Shown: positions 12,297-26,300 of the stretch, one piece after another
How the letters are laid out: the number at the start of each line of letters is the position of its first letter
How positions within the stretch are numbered: the first letter of the stretch is position 1
NCBI RefSeq assembly: GCF_030272615.1
Contig: NC_081411.1
Location: 208,536,244-208,600,243 of the forward strand
Reading direction: 5' to 3'
Origin: Cryptomeria japonica
Taxonomy: Eukaryota > Streptophyta > Pinopsida > Cupressales > Cupressaceae
Length of the DNA: 64,000 nt
Notes under the pieces: generated by a model
Database searches by the model: none
Told to the model about the DNA's origin: nothing
What the model saw: the letters and a program-made list of their open reading frames with translations, nothing else
Translations under genes and position numbers: made by a program

Positions 12297-13188
12297 TGTA
12301 TCGTCATAAATTGTGTCCCTTTATAATTTCACAGTCATTTTGGGCTCACTTTGGTGGTTTTCACTCATGCCCTAATTCATGTATGATTGTGCTCAGTCCA
12401 TGGTCATTTTTGGAAGTCCAACACAGACCTAAGCTCATTGAACTTGATTTTAGCCCAAAAATCTAGGATTTTGGTGCCTAACACCATAGTCTAGCTATTT
12501 TGGGTTCAATTTTGAAACCATAATAGTCAATAATTTAAAGAGAGAGAAAGTAGTCTTTGATGTCATCCTTCTTCAAAATTTAAACCCAAAAATGTGTAAG
12601 TTGTATATAATTAGAATTCCCTCCCTGGTTCCAATTGAGCATTTAAATCAACTATCTTCAAGGCAATTGAGGAGAAATCTAAAGTCAAGCATTAAAGTTC
12701 AATAATCATGATCAAGTTTCTTCATGAATGAAGACGTGCATTAAAACCTATCAATAAAAACCAATCTTTATGTGAGGCTTCAAGGAAAGTTCATATCAAA
12801 GGTATATTTTGTCAATTCAAGCATTTTCGTAAGGTTTTCAACCTCTACCCTACCAAAGGAAAGCTCTATTTCATCCATCACAGTTGTTGTGGAGGTTGAA
12901 ACACTTACCCAAGGTTTGACTTAGGCAAGCCCCCATACATCACAAAATTTAATCTCTTTGTGTGCAAGTTATATATCCATCTGTTAAAGTTGACAAAATT
13001 GTGCAAAGCAGATTGAGTCACATAGTTCAAGTTAGTTTCATAGTCTAATGTTTTTTGGTTGAATTTTGGGGGAAGTGATCTATAAGGCATTATGATCCAA
13101 AATTAGACCCTAAGTTAACAAGGACACCTATAGGAATAAGGTGCTTAGATTCGTATTCTAACATTTTTAGGCTCAAATTTCAGTAACA
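12297..13188 (+). repeat. Gypsy-type LTR
   Basis: Opens TGTATCGTCATAAATTG, matching the start of the LTR at 5233, and ends CAGTAACA about 892 bp later, close to the 933 bp of that relative. It also shares the phrase around GGTTTGACTTAGGCAAGCCC (about 12913). It is probably the 5' LTR of the gag-bearing element that follows. Confidence 0.5.
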
Positions 13189-13929
13189 GGTTCCTCTATA
13201 TATCTCATTTCTAGATTATAAATTACATTTTGATTTACTATTCTATATCTACTTTTTATTTATTTTTATTATTTATTTTGCATCATTTCTCACCATGATC
13301 ATATCCTATCATATCAAATAAAAAAGTGGAACAAATGATCAAAGTGCTCAGCTCTCCTAGAGGACTCAAGCCGAACCTAATTAATTGTTCTCTAATGAAA
13401 TATTATAGCCAATTGGAAATGGTTCCCAGTTTGCATTTCTAAGTTAAGATCTCATTTCCATGATTTTATTTTGGTGAACTTGACATGACTTGCATAATTT
13501 CTGATAATTTCGATGTTCAAATATGAGTTTAATTTAATAGGAAATTTATATTTAGAGACATTAATTTTTGAGATTCATATTTTATGTGCTTGCATTCATT
13601 TAACCGTCATTTTGCTATCTCATATTGCTTAAATAGGTGGTTAATTGGTCATTTCATTGCTATATCACATGTTTTAATCACTTGCTCAATTAATTGCATC
13701 ATTGCTATCATTTCACATAATTTGTTAGTTGCTTACATTATCATTATCCATACTTAGAATAAATTTTCACTTAATCAAAGGCATCGCAAGCATAAATCCA
13801 TTCCTGTATGCTTACCTCTAGCTTTTCTTCTCTTATTTCCTAGAGTGATTGTGTGTTGTTGGAGCTTGTACTTATTTATAAATTTCATAACTTGATATTT
13901 TTAATACAAAATTCCTATAAGAAGAAGTT
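13189..13929 (+). other. Leader of the gypsy element
   Basis: AT-rich, no gene. It would be the untranslated leader between LTR and gag. I could not find a clear primer-binding site. Confidence 0.35.
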
Positions 13930-15695
13930 TTGACTTATTACGTCTCATGGTTTAAATGCTAATGGTGTTGAGCCTGAGTTGAGTGTTAACTTATTCCCAC
14001 CTAAGAGCTTGGGTGAATAATCTTCTCATAATCTAGCACCTACCTTACCTAACATTGTTGAGAATCCCTCTCCTCATGGTTCTCAGATGATGACCCTTCA
14101 ATAGAATTGTCTAATGAACAATTGGCAAAGATAGATAGTAAATTAGAAAATCTTCAACAATTTGTTAGTCAAGAAAACTTGGATGGAGAGGTAGTCGCCT
14201 TGGTTGAGAGTCTTAGGAAGTTGATCCAAGGTAATGAACATGGTGTGGAATTTATACATAGCATAGCGCACATAATGGATGAAAAACTTATGAAGATAGC
14301 TAGTTGCATGGAAGTGATTGGATATTTCATTTCTCTAACACAAGTTGAGATACCAATAATTATTCCCACAACAATACCCAATGTTCCTATCTACACATCT
14401 ACTATTATGACTACTACGACACAAAATGGTAATTCTATTGATGTTAGTAATAGAATTAATACTATAAATTAAAATGTTTATGTTCCATCTTCAACCAATC
14501 TCCTTTTTGTTTTTTAAAACATGCACCAACCATCTCGTCCACCCACTTACCATGATGTTCCACCTACATACCATACTAGATACCTTCAAATACTACATCA
14601 CAATCCAACTTTTCCCAAAATATTTCACCCACCGATGCTTCCATAAACCATTTGTTGTAAAATGTTCCATCTTTACAACATTAATTGGCCAACATAACCC
14701 AATCCCAATCCTCTATCCCTGCATACATTGCAAGTAGTCCACTTTTCATTGAGATCATTTGAATCAAACTACCACAAAATATTGAGGCCCCTCATTTTGA
14801 TAAATACAATGGAAAAGGTGACCCCCAAATTCATGTGAAAATACTTTTTTATTTATGGAGTGACTTCTTCTTTAACCAAAAATTTATTGCAAAACTCTTC
14901 CCTCAATTAAAAGAAATTTCTTTGGAATGGTTTTCCTCCTTGCATAATAATCTAATTGTTAATTTTTAGCATTTGGTGCATGCTTTCTTGCAACATTTTT
15001 AAAATAAAATTGAGCCACAAGTTACTTTCACTATTTTTTTGCATTGCAAATGAGGTATTAAGGAAAAATTGACTTATTTCATTAGTACATATCAATATTT
15101 GTATACACAAATTTCTCATGCTTTTCCTAATGTTGATATTCAAAGAATTTTTTGTTCAAAATTTCTAACCACATATTAGAGAAATGATCTTGCTTTTGAA
15201 ATACTAATCTTTCACATGCTTGTGCACAACACTTTGTGAATATTGACTTTAGGTTAGTCAATATAATGGTTCTTCATCTTTAACTCTAGTTGATGTCTAA
15301 AGGTTCTCATCAAACTTACCAAGGCTTTAGAAAACAAAATAAAATCTTCATTAAGATCAACAACAACAATTCTTCCAATAACATTGATGCTCAAGTTGTA
15401 GCCATATCACCCCCTATTGTAGCTCACTTTTTTTCTAGACCATTCAAACATGACAACTTAACACCACTTTTTGAGTCCTTGCATACCATTATGCTTCACT
15501 TGATTAACAACAATTTGATGAAGCTTCTCCTTGTCCATCCCATAGATACCTCAAAAACTTTATCTCCTTCCTTTAACTCAAAGGCCTTTTGTCACTATCA
15601 TGGTCAACTTGGGTATGACATAGATAAATGTATGCATATGAAAAATGAAATTAAAGACCTCACGACTCTAATGTTATTTTGTTGGGGGGTGTGAA
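13930..15695 (+). pseudogene. Ty3/gypsy gag remnant
   Basis: Pieces in several frames: ELSNEQLAKIDSKLENLQQF (about 14104), a capsid-like FDKYNGKGDPQIHVKIL (about 14800), and a zinc-knuckle-like CHYHGQLGYDIDKCMH (about 15590) followed by KNEIKDL. This order and the C-H-C knuckle spacing fit plant Ty3/gypsy Gag. Stops and frame changes throughout show it is dead. Confidence 0.65.
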
Positions 15696-15759
15696 TGATA
15701 AAGGGAATAAATCTAACAGTACTTGATTAAAACTTGCAAAGCTTTACCAATCCTTTACC

Positions 15760-16330
15760 TTTCCATTCCATAACTGTTGTTGAACTCAAAGATGATAGTC
15801 ATATAACTACTATTGAATTACTTAACCAAAATAATATTATGAATTTGATAGACCAATAGAATCCTAAGAAGAAGTGTGGGCCAAATATTGTGTTTATCTC
15901 ACATGATATCATAAATGGACCTGATGGTCCATTATAAATTACTACACAAATCAAAGACAAACTCTCAAGTGTAGTGCTTATTGATCTAGTATGTATAGTG
16001 AATGCAATCACATAAGAATATGTTTACACACGTGAATTGAATCAAGACACATATGATAAATCTAAAGTCTTGATTAAGGTGCATGATGTTTTCACTTGTC
16101 CTACCATAGGTTCCATCACCTTTCCTATTGAAGTTGGCTCTAAGTGCTTTGATGTTCCTTTTACCATTATCCCTACCTCACACCAATTTCATGTGAAGTT
16201 GGGTTATCCTTGGCTCGCATCCACGAAGGAAGCCCCTTATAACATCCATAACCATTTGAAATTTTCCCACAAAGGACAAGTTATAAATATACATCATCGT
16301 CTTTTCCATCCCTTATCTAATTGAGGAAAC
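15760..16330 (+). pseudogene. Gypsy protease-region remnant
   Basis: Follows gag. The piece at 16037-16324 has FTCPTIGSITFPIEVGSK, then PFTIIPTSHQFHVKLGYPWL and HNHLKFSHKGQVI, which matches the segment after the aspartic protease of plant gypsy Pol (the LG-PW-L pattern). The catalytic D-S/T-G itself is not visible; upstream there is VVLIDLVCIV. Reverse transcriptase and integrase are absent, so the element is truncated here. Confidence 0.55.
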
Positions 16331-19300
16331 TTTACCCTTGACTACTTTTGGATTCAAAAACCTCAACCACTTAAACCTCACCAAGATATCATATTCCTTT
16401 CCTACCAAAAGTTTAAAAGAAATGGGATAATTGACTTATGCTCGAGTAATCCTTTAGGGTCCACTTCGAATGCTACCTTAAAGATCCTTCGTTGTCTATG
16501 GATATAAAAGTAGCTCTTCCCATCCCACATGTAACAAGTGAGCCACATCCTAGACTAGGAATTCTTCCTACTCCTAATATTCCTCCTATATATTGTGGCT
16601 ATACCTCCACAATCCTATAAAGAAAAGAGGGAAACACCTGACACTTGCTATCTCTCGACCTTTAGTGACTCCTTCCATTCTTCCTTTCATTCCTAATGCA
16701 AAGGAAGAAAATGAATCGATGTTGAGTGATCGCAAACCTTCTTCTACAAAAGCTTAAAATCATAGTGTGATAGAACATCGATGAAGACATATCTCCTTTT
16801 CCACTATAAACTCTACTCTTTTTTCACTTGCATACACAACACGCATAAATTAATTATTTGTTTTCAAATATAAAAAAAAACTTGTATCTAGGACCTATAA
16901 AATTGATTGGCTCTGAAAATCTTACTATATAAACATTTAGTTCAACTATGAACTCTAGATAAATGTACATTTGAATCCTTTCTACACAAATTGTGACTTT
17001 GAATGAATCACACAATATTAGCCGAGGAGAAATCTACCACCATTGAAACAAGTCTTACCTTTAACCTCAAAGAAAACAAGGCTTGCTAAAATATTCAAAA
17101 TGAGTTTCTCCTCCAATTTCCCTCTTATAAGAGCTTTTGAAACTTTTCAAAAATTATAATTTTAAATTAGTTTTTAAAAAATAAGCTTGAGCTCTGAATA
17201 AGTGATTTTATTTTATTATTTACTTTTTTGACACTTAAGTCACTTAAAATTTACCTTTATAAATAATTAATATAAGTTGTCATTTATTCTCTTTTTAATA
17301 ACTTGCATATTAATTATTTAATATTTAATTATTTTAGGCACATGCACCCTAATTCGTGGGAAATATAAGAACCAAAAATTAAATTCTGAATGCACCAACA
17401 TACTCTAGACTTCACTAGATAACCGACTTAATGAAATTATCACTTTCCTTAAATAACATACTCCAAAAAGTGTTGAAACCACGTAGATTATCAAAACTAC
17501 TCCCAAAAAGAACAAATGGATTCAACTTGATCTCCTAAACATATTGCAACTATATAAAATCCATTTTGAAAAGGTTGTCACTCTCCAACAAAGTTAAAGC
17601 TTTCAAATATTTTGGAAATGCTATAGAAAGGGAATGTTGACAGAATAACCTTGATTAATGTCTAATAATTAATATTTTGTTATATAGTCAACATCGATGC
17701 GATACAATAAAATGGAAAAACTTAGATATGCAATAAGTATAGACCAAAATATAATAAATTTCATGCATTCATATATACACTCATAACATCATATTCTAAT
17801 ACACTTTCATGGCTTATACATGCATTATAATTCATTCTTCATAATTTATTCCCACTTGGCATATTCTTTATTCTCATGCATTTGTAGTTCATATGATACC
17901 ACACATGATTCCACACCATTCCACACTGTTATCTTCCACTTTTCCCTATTTACATAGCCTCTTAGTGCCATTTCAAGTGTTTCCATCACATCCTTTCATG
18001 ATAGCACTTTTCGTTTGTAATATTTTACACTTTTATAAATTATTCAAGCACACTAGAGGTGTTTTAAGACTATTTAAGTGGTATGTAATGGATATATGGA
18101 TCTTGAAATGATTCAAATGACATTTGTTGTGCCTCACAACCCTCTATACCTTGCCAACATTCTCCCTATACCTAAAACATTGTCTTATTCTCGAAACAAC
18201 TTTATGAATTCACTTGTATCCTTCACGATTAACTTTCTTTCTACGGTTCTTCCTTAACAACAACCCTCTTGACATGCTGTACTTCTACACTCATCTTGGT
18301 GCACTCTATCCCTACTAAAAAAAAAAATCTTTTCTCGATTGCTATCATTTTTTACACATGAATATTAAATGATTGTACAACCTCTTAAACACTTGTTTTC
18401 TTTTTCCAATTAAATCCATCAATATTTTTCACAATTCATTGACGTATTTTCTTCTTCCACTTTTTATGCCAATACATTTTTTAAAAATGACCAGTTCATA
18501 TAAGAGAATAAAATTTACTTTACATAAACCCACCCTAATCGAATAATTACAAACAATATACAAGTAATTAACCAATGTTAATTAGTGTGCGATTGACCAT
18601 TGCCACAAATACAAATAAATATAGAAATTAAATTAAATTAAAAATAATACTTAGTTAAATTTTGATGATGAAGATAATAAGGCACTAAATACTTGGAAGT
18701 GATTTCCTAATACTTTGAACTATTGGATGACATAGTTATAATTTTTTGGTTTACAAAATTTGGCTTCTTTTGCCCTAGTCTAAATATACATATGCAAAAT
18801 CGATCCACAAGTACAAAAGTGATCTTCTATGTGGAATGACCACGTGTCTCATTCATTGTTGAATACTTGTTTCACCTCACTTCTCTAAAATCTAAATGCT
18901 TGTAAGGATTGATGTTTACAAGCACCTTTGAGTAATTGATAGATCGTAATGATCAACATCTATGACTAGTTAAACCCTTGGATAGATTGAATTTATGGCT
19001 CTAAGTGAAGATTTAAATACAAAAAGAAAGTGTCTAATGGATCTAAGGTGATGTTCTCTCAAAACTCTAATCATGTGCTAAATTCTTTTTATTTAAACTG
19101 AAGTCTCTTGATGTGCTCAATTGATTCCTTCTTGTCCTAGATATCCTTAGATGATTTCAAATGGACAAGGTAATGCCTTTTTATAAAACTACCAAGTGCA
19201 CAAATTAACATAATGCACATCAGATTGACTCACAATGACTAGTGAAATAGTTGAGCAAATGAAAAAAATGAAATTGAAATTTAAAAGATGAAGGGATCAA

Positions 19301-19700
19301 ATTTTTGTCTCAGAAACTAACTTGTGTTAGTTTCACATTTGTAGATCTAATTCAAGATGAAGAATAATAATCTAGGCATTATGAATGAAAGTCTTGTGAT
19401 TAGTGATGATTGCTATTCAAGTATGAGTTAAATTTATACACAAATACAATACTTGAAAACTAATTATTACATTTAGGATCCCCTAATCAAAATAAAGTCA
19501 AGTTCACACCTACAAACTTAACCTAGATTGAAGAACACTATCATGGATGAAACTCGAATGATTAGTCATGGAATGAATCATATTTACACTCTAATATGAC
19601 ACTTATAATACATATTGAATGTACTCAAAACTTGAAAGGCTAACATTCACTTGTTACATCAAAGGAACGTTGATAAAAGTGAAAAAAAAAAAGAGTACAA
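16331..19700. other. AT-rich intergenic DNA upstream of TAF5
   Basis: No supported gene over 3.3 kb. Small open frames lack motifs. The element ending near 16330 has no recognisable 3' LTR here. Confidence 0.5.
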
Positions 19701-20159
19701 ATATGAAACTTTTATAATTACAATTTCATAAATTCGCAATTTTTATACTAAAAAGATGTCAATTCAAATTTTGGAAGGGGTAGGCACATTTAGATTGCTC
19801 CATATCTTGAACTATGAAAGAAGTCTATTTCCATAATGAAATCCCACTTGCAAAATAAAAAATCCTAAAATTAAAATATAATAAAAAAAATTCACTCTAT
19901 GAGAAAAAAATTATATTTAATGTAACAGTCATAAATGAGCAATTTCCACTTTCAACGGATGCCTGGAAATAGCGTTGCGAAGACATGTAACATTCAAAGG
20001 GCGAGGTTTTAAATTGTGTGCTTCTGGGTGGAGAATTTCCATCCGTGCAAATAGGGCGTATTCGAACATAAAACCCAGCAAATTTATAAGATATCATCTT
20101 TGGTCCAGTGAGAAGTTATTCAAATTGATAACTGCCTGATTAGTCTGCAGTAAAACGAG
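19701..20159 (+). promoter_or_regulatory. TAF5: Probable TAF5 promoter and 5' UTR
   Basis: Directly upstream of the TAF5 start codon and distinctly less AT-rich from about 19950. A TATA-like TTTATAAGAT is at about 20084-20093. An in-frame TAA at 20151-20153, three codons before the ATG, excludes a longer N terminus. The transcription start cannot be fixed from sequence alone. Confidence 0.5.
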
Positions 20160-20317
20160 ATGGAGGAGTCAGAAATAGAAAATGCAGTAATGGCATATTT
20201 GAAGAGGAAGGGTTTCCGCCAAACAGAGCTTGCGCTTCAGGAAGAGCAACGGAAGACATCTTCATCGGCCGCCAAGACAGACCCCGAGATTGCCAAACAG
20301 ATCATTGCATATGCGGA
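20160..20317 (+). CDS. TAF5: TAF5 exon 1 (coding part)
   Basis: 52 codons plus two bases, MEESEIENAV to QIIAYA, covering the LisH motif. The donor is GTAAGT at 20318. Intron 1 is 20318-20606 (289 bp) with acceptor TTGCAG. Confidence 0.93.
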
Positions 20318-23300
20318 GTAAGTAAATTAAATTGTTTTTATCATTCTTTGTTATTATCCTTTTTCTTAAGTCTCTTTAAGCGGTATTTCAAGCTTTTTGA
20401 AATCATTCAGTAGCGGAATGTTGTCAGTTTTCTGAGATTTTTCTTTTCTTTACCCAATTATCTTTGAAGTTCGAAACCCCCTATCCTCTTCTCACTTTCT
20501 CTCCTTTTATAAAAAAAATGTTTATACATTGTTTGGTAAACTAGGTTTAATTTTTAAGGGAACTCCATAAGTATTGGGAGAGAAAGTGTGATATACATTA
20601 TTGCAGATTAGATAATGGGCCAGTACGATACAGAGAGGAGTACAGCAGGCTACGAACATGGACCTATAATTCGCTAGATGTGCACAAGGTATGCTTAACA
20701 TTTTACCAGTTGCCTGTAGAGAAATGAATGAATGAAGTAAAAATTATGATAGTCTTCTGTAGGACTTCTGAACTAGATTTGCCATCAATATCTTGTGGAA
20801 CAGCTTTTATTAGTTTATATGGTTACTGGTGTTCAAAAACCAGTTGTCTACTCTTGATCTATAGGCTTGGGATTTACACAGCATATTTTATCCTGATTGT
20901 TTTTGTGATAGAAGATAGATCTCTCAGTAGCACGCTTCTTGGTAAACATTTGCATAATTTTTATTCTTGGTTTATATTAGGTAAAGTTTACAATTATAGC
21001 TCATATGAGCAACTGCATGAAAATGTGACAAAAAAAAGCTCCAAATGAGCACGATATAAGAATTAAGTGTGATCTAATCCGTCCAAAATAGTATATAATC
21101 AACCAAGCAGAGTAAATAGCAGAAACATTTAACACGTATCACAAACTGACAATAAAATAGGATGACAGTCCAGATTGGCCATGAGACAATAATAACCAAC
21201 AAACACGCATTATTTCTTGGACTTCTTATGAGCCCTCTTAGCCATTTTTTTATTGGGATTTTTAATTTGATTCTCCAAAGCTCTGACTCTGAAATCAATA
21301 TGCTCCTTAAGCCAGCAATGTGGGTAAGCACGATTAGTGACAGCAGGATAGTGGGCAGATGTACCATCCTTTTCACCAGTATCAAATGATGTAATGTCCC
21401 TTTTTGGGTTTTACCTGTATTTAGTCCCGAAATAGTAATTCCAACTTAAGGTGAGAATCATATTATCTTTACCGATGTAACTTTATAATAAAATTACCAA
21501 TTATAATGGCCTTTATGGGATATTCCTGGTGTAGGGCCTGCAAACAATATTAATCACTAGAAACTGACATTAAAAACCGTAAGTATCAAGAATCCATGGT
21601 AGCATCGAAATCCATATTAACATCATTCATATCTAAATCGGTACACCCTAATGTCATTCGTATTTGACCCAAGGCATATTCCTTATAGTCAACCATATTA
21701 GGAATTCATTGGAAATGCTTGCAAACAGCAATCTTAAGGATGGTCATCCTTGTATTGTGAGAGCATGGAAGAATTTCTGGTCCATTCCATCCCTCAGTCC
21801 ACCTTGGAGTTTGGCCATGTAATATTCCTAAATAGGATACTAAAAACAAGACAATAATTTCTGCAAACTAGGGCACAACTGATAAAAGAAAACACCTCTG
21901 CAAACTAGGGCATAAATCTAGAAATGAACTTGCACAAGATTACATCTCAGATTTTTGTCAGTGTTCAGATCAGATTTAGGACCAAAGGCAGAATTTTCTG
22001 ATTCTTACTGTGCTCAGAAATAATTACGAAACAACCCTTGTAATAGTCCAGAATTTCCAGAAAAGCATATGTCTGATTTCCTTATTGCTTTTCTGAGTTA
22101 TAGACAGAAAAATAGACAGATTTAGGCACAAGAATACCTCAGATTTATTTATGAATTTTATCAAACCCTAACCGACCCTCAAACAGGCGCTAGGCTCCCC
22201 CCAAAAGACCGGCAAACAGACTGATTTAGCTGCTCCTTTGCAGCTGTCCCAAAAAGGTGCTAAAAAATTGACAATGTACAGCTGTAGATGTTCACCAATC
22301 TGAATCTTCAATGCTGGTATCTTTCTCTAATTGGCCTCCAGCCTGATAAATACTTGCAGCCCAGAATTCACAATGTGCTAGGGTTTCACAAACCGGAGTT
22401 ATTCTACCAAAACACACTCTTCTGATTAGGGAGAGCCCATGTGTCTCACTGAAACCAGGGATACCCAAGGGTTTGAATGCTCAAGCCAAGTTACAGCAGC
22501 AATAAGTAGAAAACTTCATCCCATCATGATCTCAAAATGAGCCCTTAGGGTGTTTTATAACAACTTCTAAACATATGAATCAATCTCCACCCTTGATAGT
22601 CCACCTCTTAATCCAAGGCTCCAAAATAAAAACCTAAAATGTGCACCAATAAGAACTCTTGAAGCTGGGTGCCTAAATGGTAATTGCTTGAATTAACAAT
22701 GGAGATGCAAAGCTCCATTTAAAGCAATTACAAAGACGATGTTTCTAAATGAAACAACCGTAAATTGAAACTGAAAATAGAAACTATCTAATACAAGTAA
22801 ACTAAACTAAATACAACTAGATGATCATTAAATGATAATTACATACTCTAATACCCTCTCTTAATGGTCATCCTATCAACTACACCAAGTTGGCCCCTAA
22901 ATTTTACAAACTTGTCCGGGCTCAGGGACTTGTTGAGGATCTCTGCAGTTTGATTCTCAGTTGGAATATATTGCAATTGAACAAATCCATCTTCTACAAG
23001 TTGTCTAATGAAGTGACAATGAAGCTCAAAATGTTTGGTGTGCTTGTGGAGGATTGGATTCTTGACAAGTTTCAGCACCCTCGATTGTCTCAGAACAAGG
23101 GAGAAGGACTTGCTTGAGACATTTGCATGTTAGAAAGCATCCTTCGAAGCCAAGCTGCCTCACATTCTGCTTTGATAGTTCCTTGATATTCCGCTGCGGT
23201 CGAGGAAAGAGCTACCGCTTGCTGTTTCTTATTGGTCCATTTGATTGCATCCATGCCCAGACTAAAGACATACCAGAAGTAGGCTTCCTATCAACAACAA

Positions 23301-26300
23301 AACCTGCCCAATTTGAGTCTATAAAACCAATCGGCCGAGGATCTTTACTTATGCTATACAAAATGCAAAAATCAGGTGTACCCTCTCATATCTCAATACA
23401 CGCTTCGTTGCAACCCAATGTTCTGCCTTAGGGGCTGTCATGAAGTGAGATATGTAGCTATAGCGTAACTAAGATTAGGTCTAGTAGCCGTAAGGTAGAT
23501 AAGGCTGCGAACTAGTTGCCTGAATGCTGATTCATTCACCACAGGTGAATCTGATTTGGCTGATAGTTTCAGCCCTTTCTCTATAGGTGTAGATGAAGGT
23601 TTGCAAGCATTCATCCTGAACTTATCCAACAAACTTCTGGCATACTTTGACTGAGAAATAAAGATACTGCCACTTGTTTGCCAAACCTTTACACGGAGAC
23701 AATAATGCATAAGTCCCAAATTTGTCATATCAAAAGAACAAATTCTATTTGATCAAACAGACCAAATTCTGTTTGATCTACTCAATCAAATGTGCTGCAC
23801 TATCAGTTTTGATCAGGCCATTGACATAGATGACAAGAAGAATGATCTCACTACTAGTATTCTTGACATACAAGTTGGGATCTGAAGGACTCCTCTAAAA
23901 GCCTTGTGCAACCAAATATTGATCAATTTTTATGTACCATACTCGAGGAGCCTATTTGAGGCCATAAAGTGCTTTCACCAATCTGCATACTGTGATGTCC
24001 CCTTCTAATTAGTCATCAGTATTAGGTAGATCAGCCTATAATTTTGACCCTCGTAGGCTAATGAGTGTGGACAGAGGGTCTCTTTCAGTTGGTATCTACT
24101 CCAGTTTTTCAGTATGCTTTGGTTTGGACTTCATTTGCTATACTTGCTATTTATAGTAAGTCAGAAGTTGATTGAGAAGGACCTTTCTAAAGCAGGATGG
24201 ACTCCCGTTTTAGACGACATATCAAAATGTTAATTATTTTTGGAAGATTAATATTTTAGTGGCCAAATTAATATTAAATCATTAAATGGCTTATTATAAA
24301 TTATAACTTTATAATCTCACTTAAAGTTGAGGGTCGAGTCATCATTGGAAGGGGCCAATTATTCAATTAATTTATGGAATCCTAAGCTAAGGTATTTATT
24401 AAAGTATTGGAGTTAATGTAATGTTATTTCATTTAAATGCCTTTTTGGAGAAGTTCGAACTTCTCTTGGAGAATATATAAACCTTGGAATGAGAAGTTCG
24501 ATTCATTATGTTTGATGATTTTTTCTCTTGAATATTGTGAGCTTTAGAGTTAGTGGAGAGACAAGGGTTTCCTGCAGATTTTTCAGAGATTCAGACATTG
24601 GAGAACGTGCTTTCTTCATTGTCAGAGCTGCCTAAGGTTGTGAAATACCAGCTGAGGATAGCTTATAGGATTGGCTTCATCCAGAAGTAATCATTGTGCA
24701 GATTGGAGACATTCATAGAGTTTTTTCATCTCTTCTTGGATCAGAATATTAGAGGGTTTGAATGCTGTGATTGAGGAGGGCTCTTGGCTTCATCTTAGGA
24801 TTGTACGGCCTGCTTTTCAAACCCCATAGCTGCAGCAAAGGGGTGGTTAGCATAAAGGTACGATCTTCATTGTGGAGGCTTTAAAAAATTGTGAGAGATC
24901 AAGGAAGAGTACGGCCAGCATTGGGGATGGCACTAATAACAAGGGCACAGATAGATTCAATCGATTCCTGGAGATATTAATCATTTAGTGGCTGCTTTTT
25001 GCCAGGAGTTTGAAGAGAAGAAATCTGATCATAAAATCGGGTATGCATGTTAATGTTGATATTCAGAAAATTTATGAATAAGAGATTAATAATAATTTCT
25101 GCCCTTATTCTTATGTGATCAATTTAGTTTCAGTTTTCAGAAGTTTACATTGTTATTTTATGCATTGCTTTTATATCAAAAACACAAAAAAATTACAAAA
25201 CCTCAAAACCCAAACAAAAGTAAGACCAGCATCAGCAGTTAGAACCAGCAGGGTTCCTTACACATACCTAGTGTTCTTTATTGACAACCTTGAATATAGA
25301 CCTCTTCCTTCGATTCATCATTGAGGAAGACACTCTTGATGTCCATTTGTTGGACCTTCCAGCCAAACTGTGTTGCAATGGCTAGAACCAATTGGATGGT
25401 GCTCAACTTTGCTATAGGAGCAAATGTTTCCTCATTGTCAATGCTTTCTTTCTACGAGAAGCCCTTAGCCAACAATCGAGTTGTAATGCCCCCTATTTGT
25501 AGGTTGCCAATTCCCAAATGGAAACATACTACTTATCATGCTACATTAATTGTCATATTAAATAACTAGGTTGCTCATGGTACAATAGGTTTTGTCCTTA
25601 TTTAGGCCCAACTTTAATCTCCTTCCAATTTCTTAGTCCTAGATGGGAGACTTGCTTGTCTAGGGTGCAATGATACCATCTCTAATGCAGCCCAGATTAT
25701 CGGGACCTCAGTCCATTCACCCTTGGGGCCTACAACCCAGATTTCAGGATCCTGAGTTCTTTCACCCTTGGGGCTCATCTATCATGAGTTGGTTTTACTT
25801 TGCCTCTCCCTATCAGCATCACACCACGTCTCAAGAAAAAGGAATTAGAACGAGTTAAGAGCTTGGGCCTATAAATATGCCAATATCATGTTGTACTATG
25901 AATACATATGAAATAAGTATGACTGTCATGCATATTACAGTCTATATTAATATTACTATTAAATTCTGCATAAGAACATTATTAGGCTTCATATATTAAG
26001 CACATACCCATGTGTTGGTGTAAATAATTATTCATCATGGATATTATTACACTTTACTTAAGTTAACTTAGGATAATGCATCTCATCGTAGTTTGGATAT
26101 GAGACACTTCGGGAAGTGTACACATAGGGATATACTTGTAGGAGAAATTCCACCTTTTGTGGTTTTATCTTGTTGGTACACTCCACATTCGGTGGGTCAT
26201 CCACCTCTTGTGGAATATTATATCATTTCTCCTACCTACCCCTACTTTTTCTTACCTACCCTTGTTTCTCATTAAGCCACATGTTATTTTCTGTGCTCAC

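Noticed and set aside
20728-21048. Alternative TAF5 exon or intronic gene
   Set aside because: The translation has no TAF5 similarity and exon 2 joins exon 3 in frame with conserved sequence.
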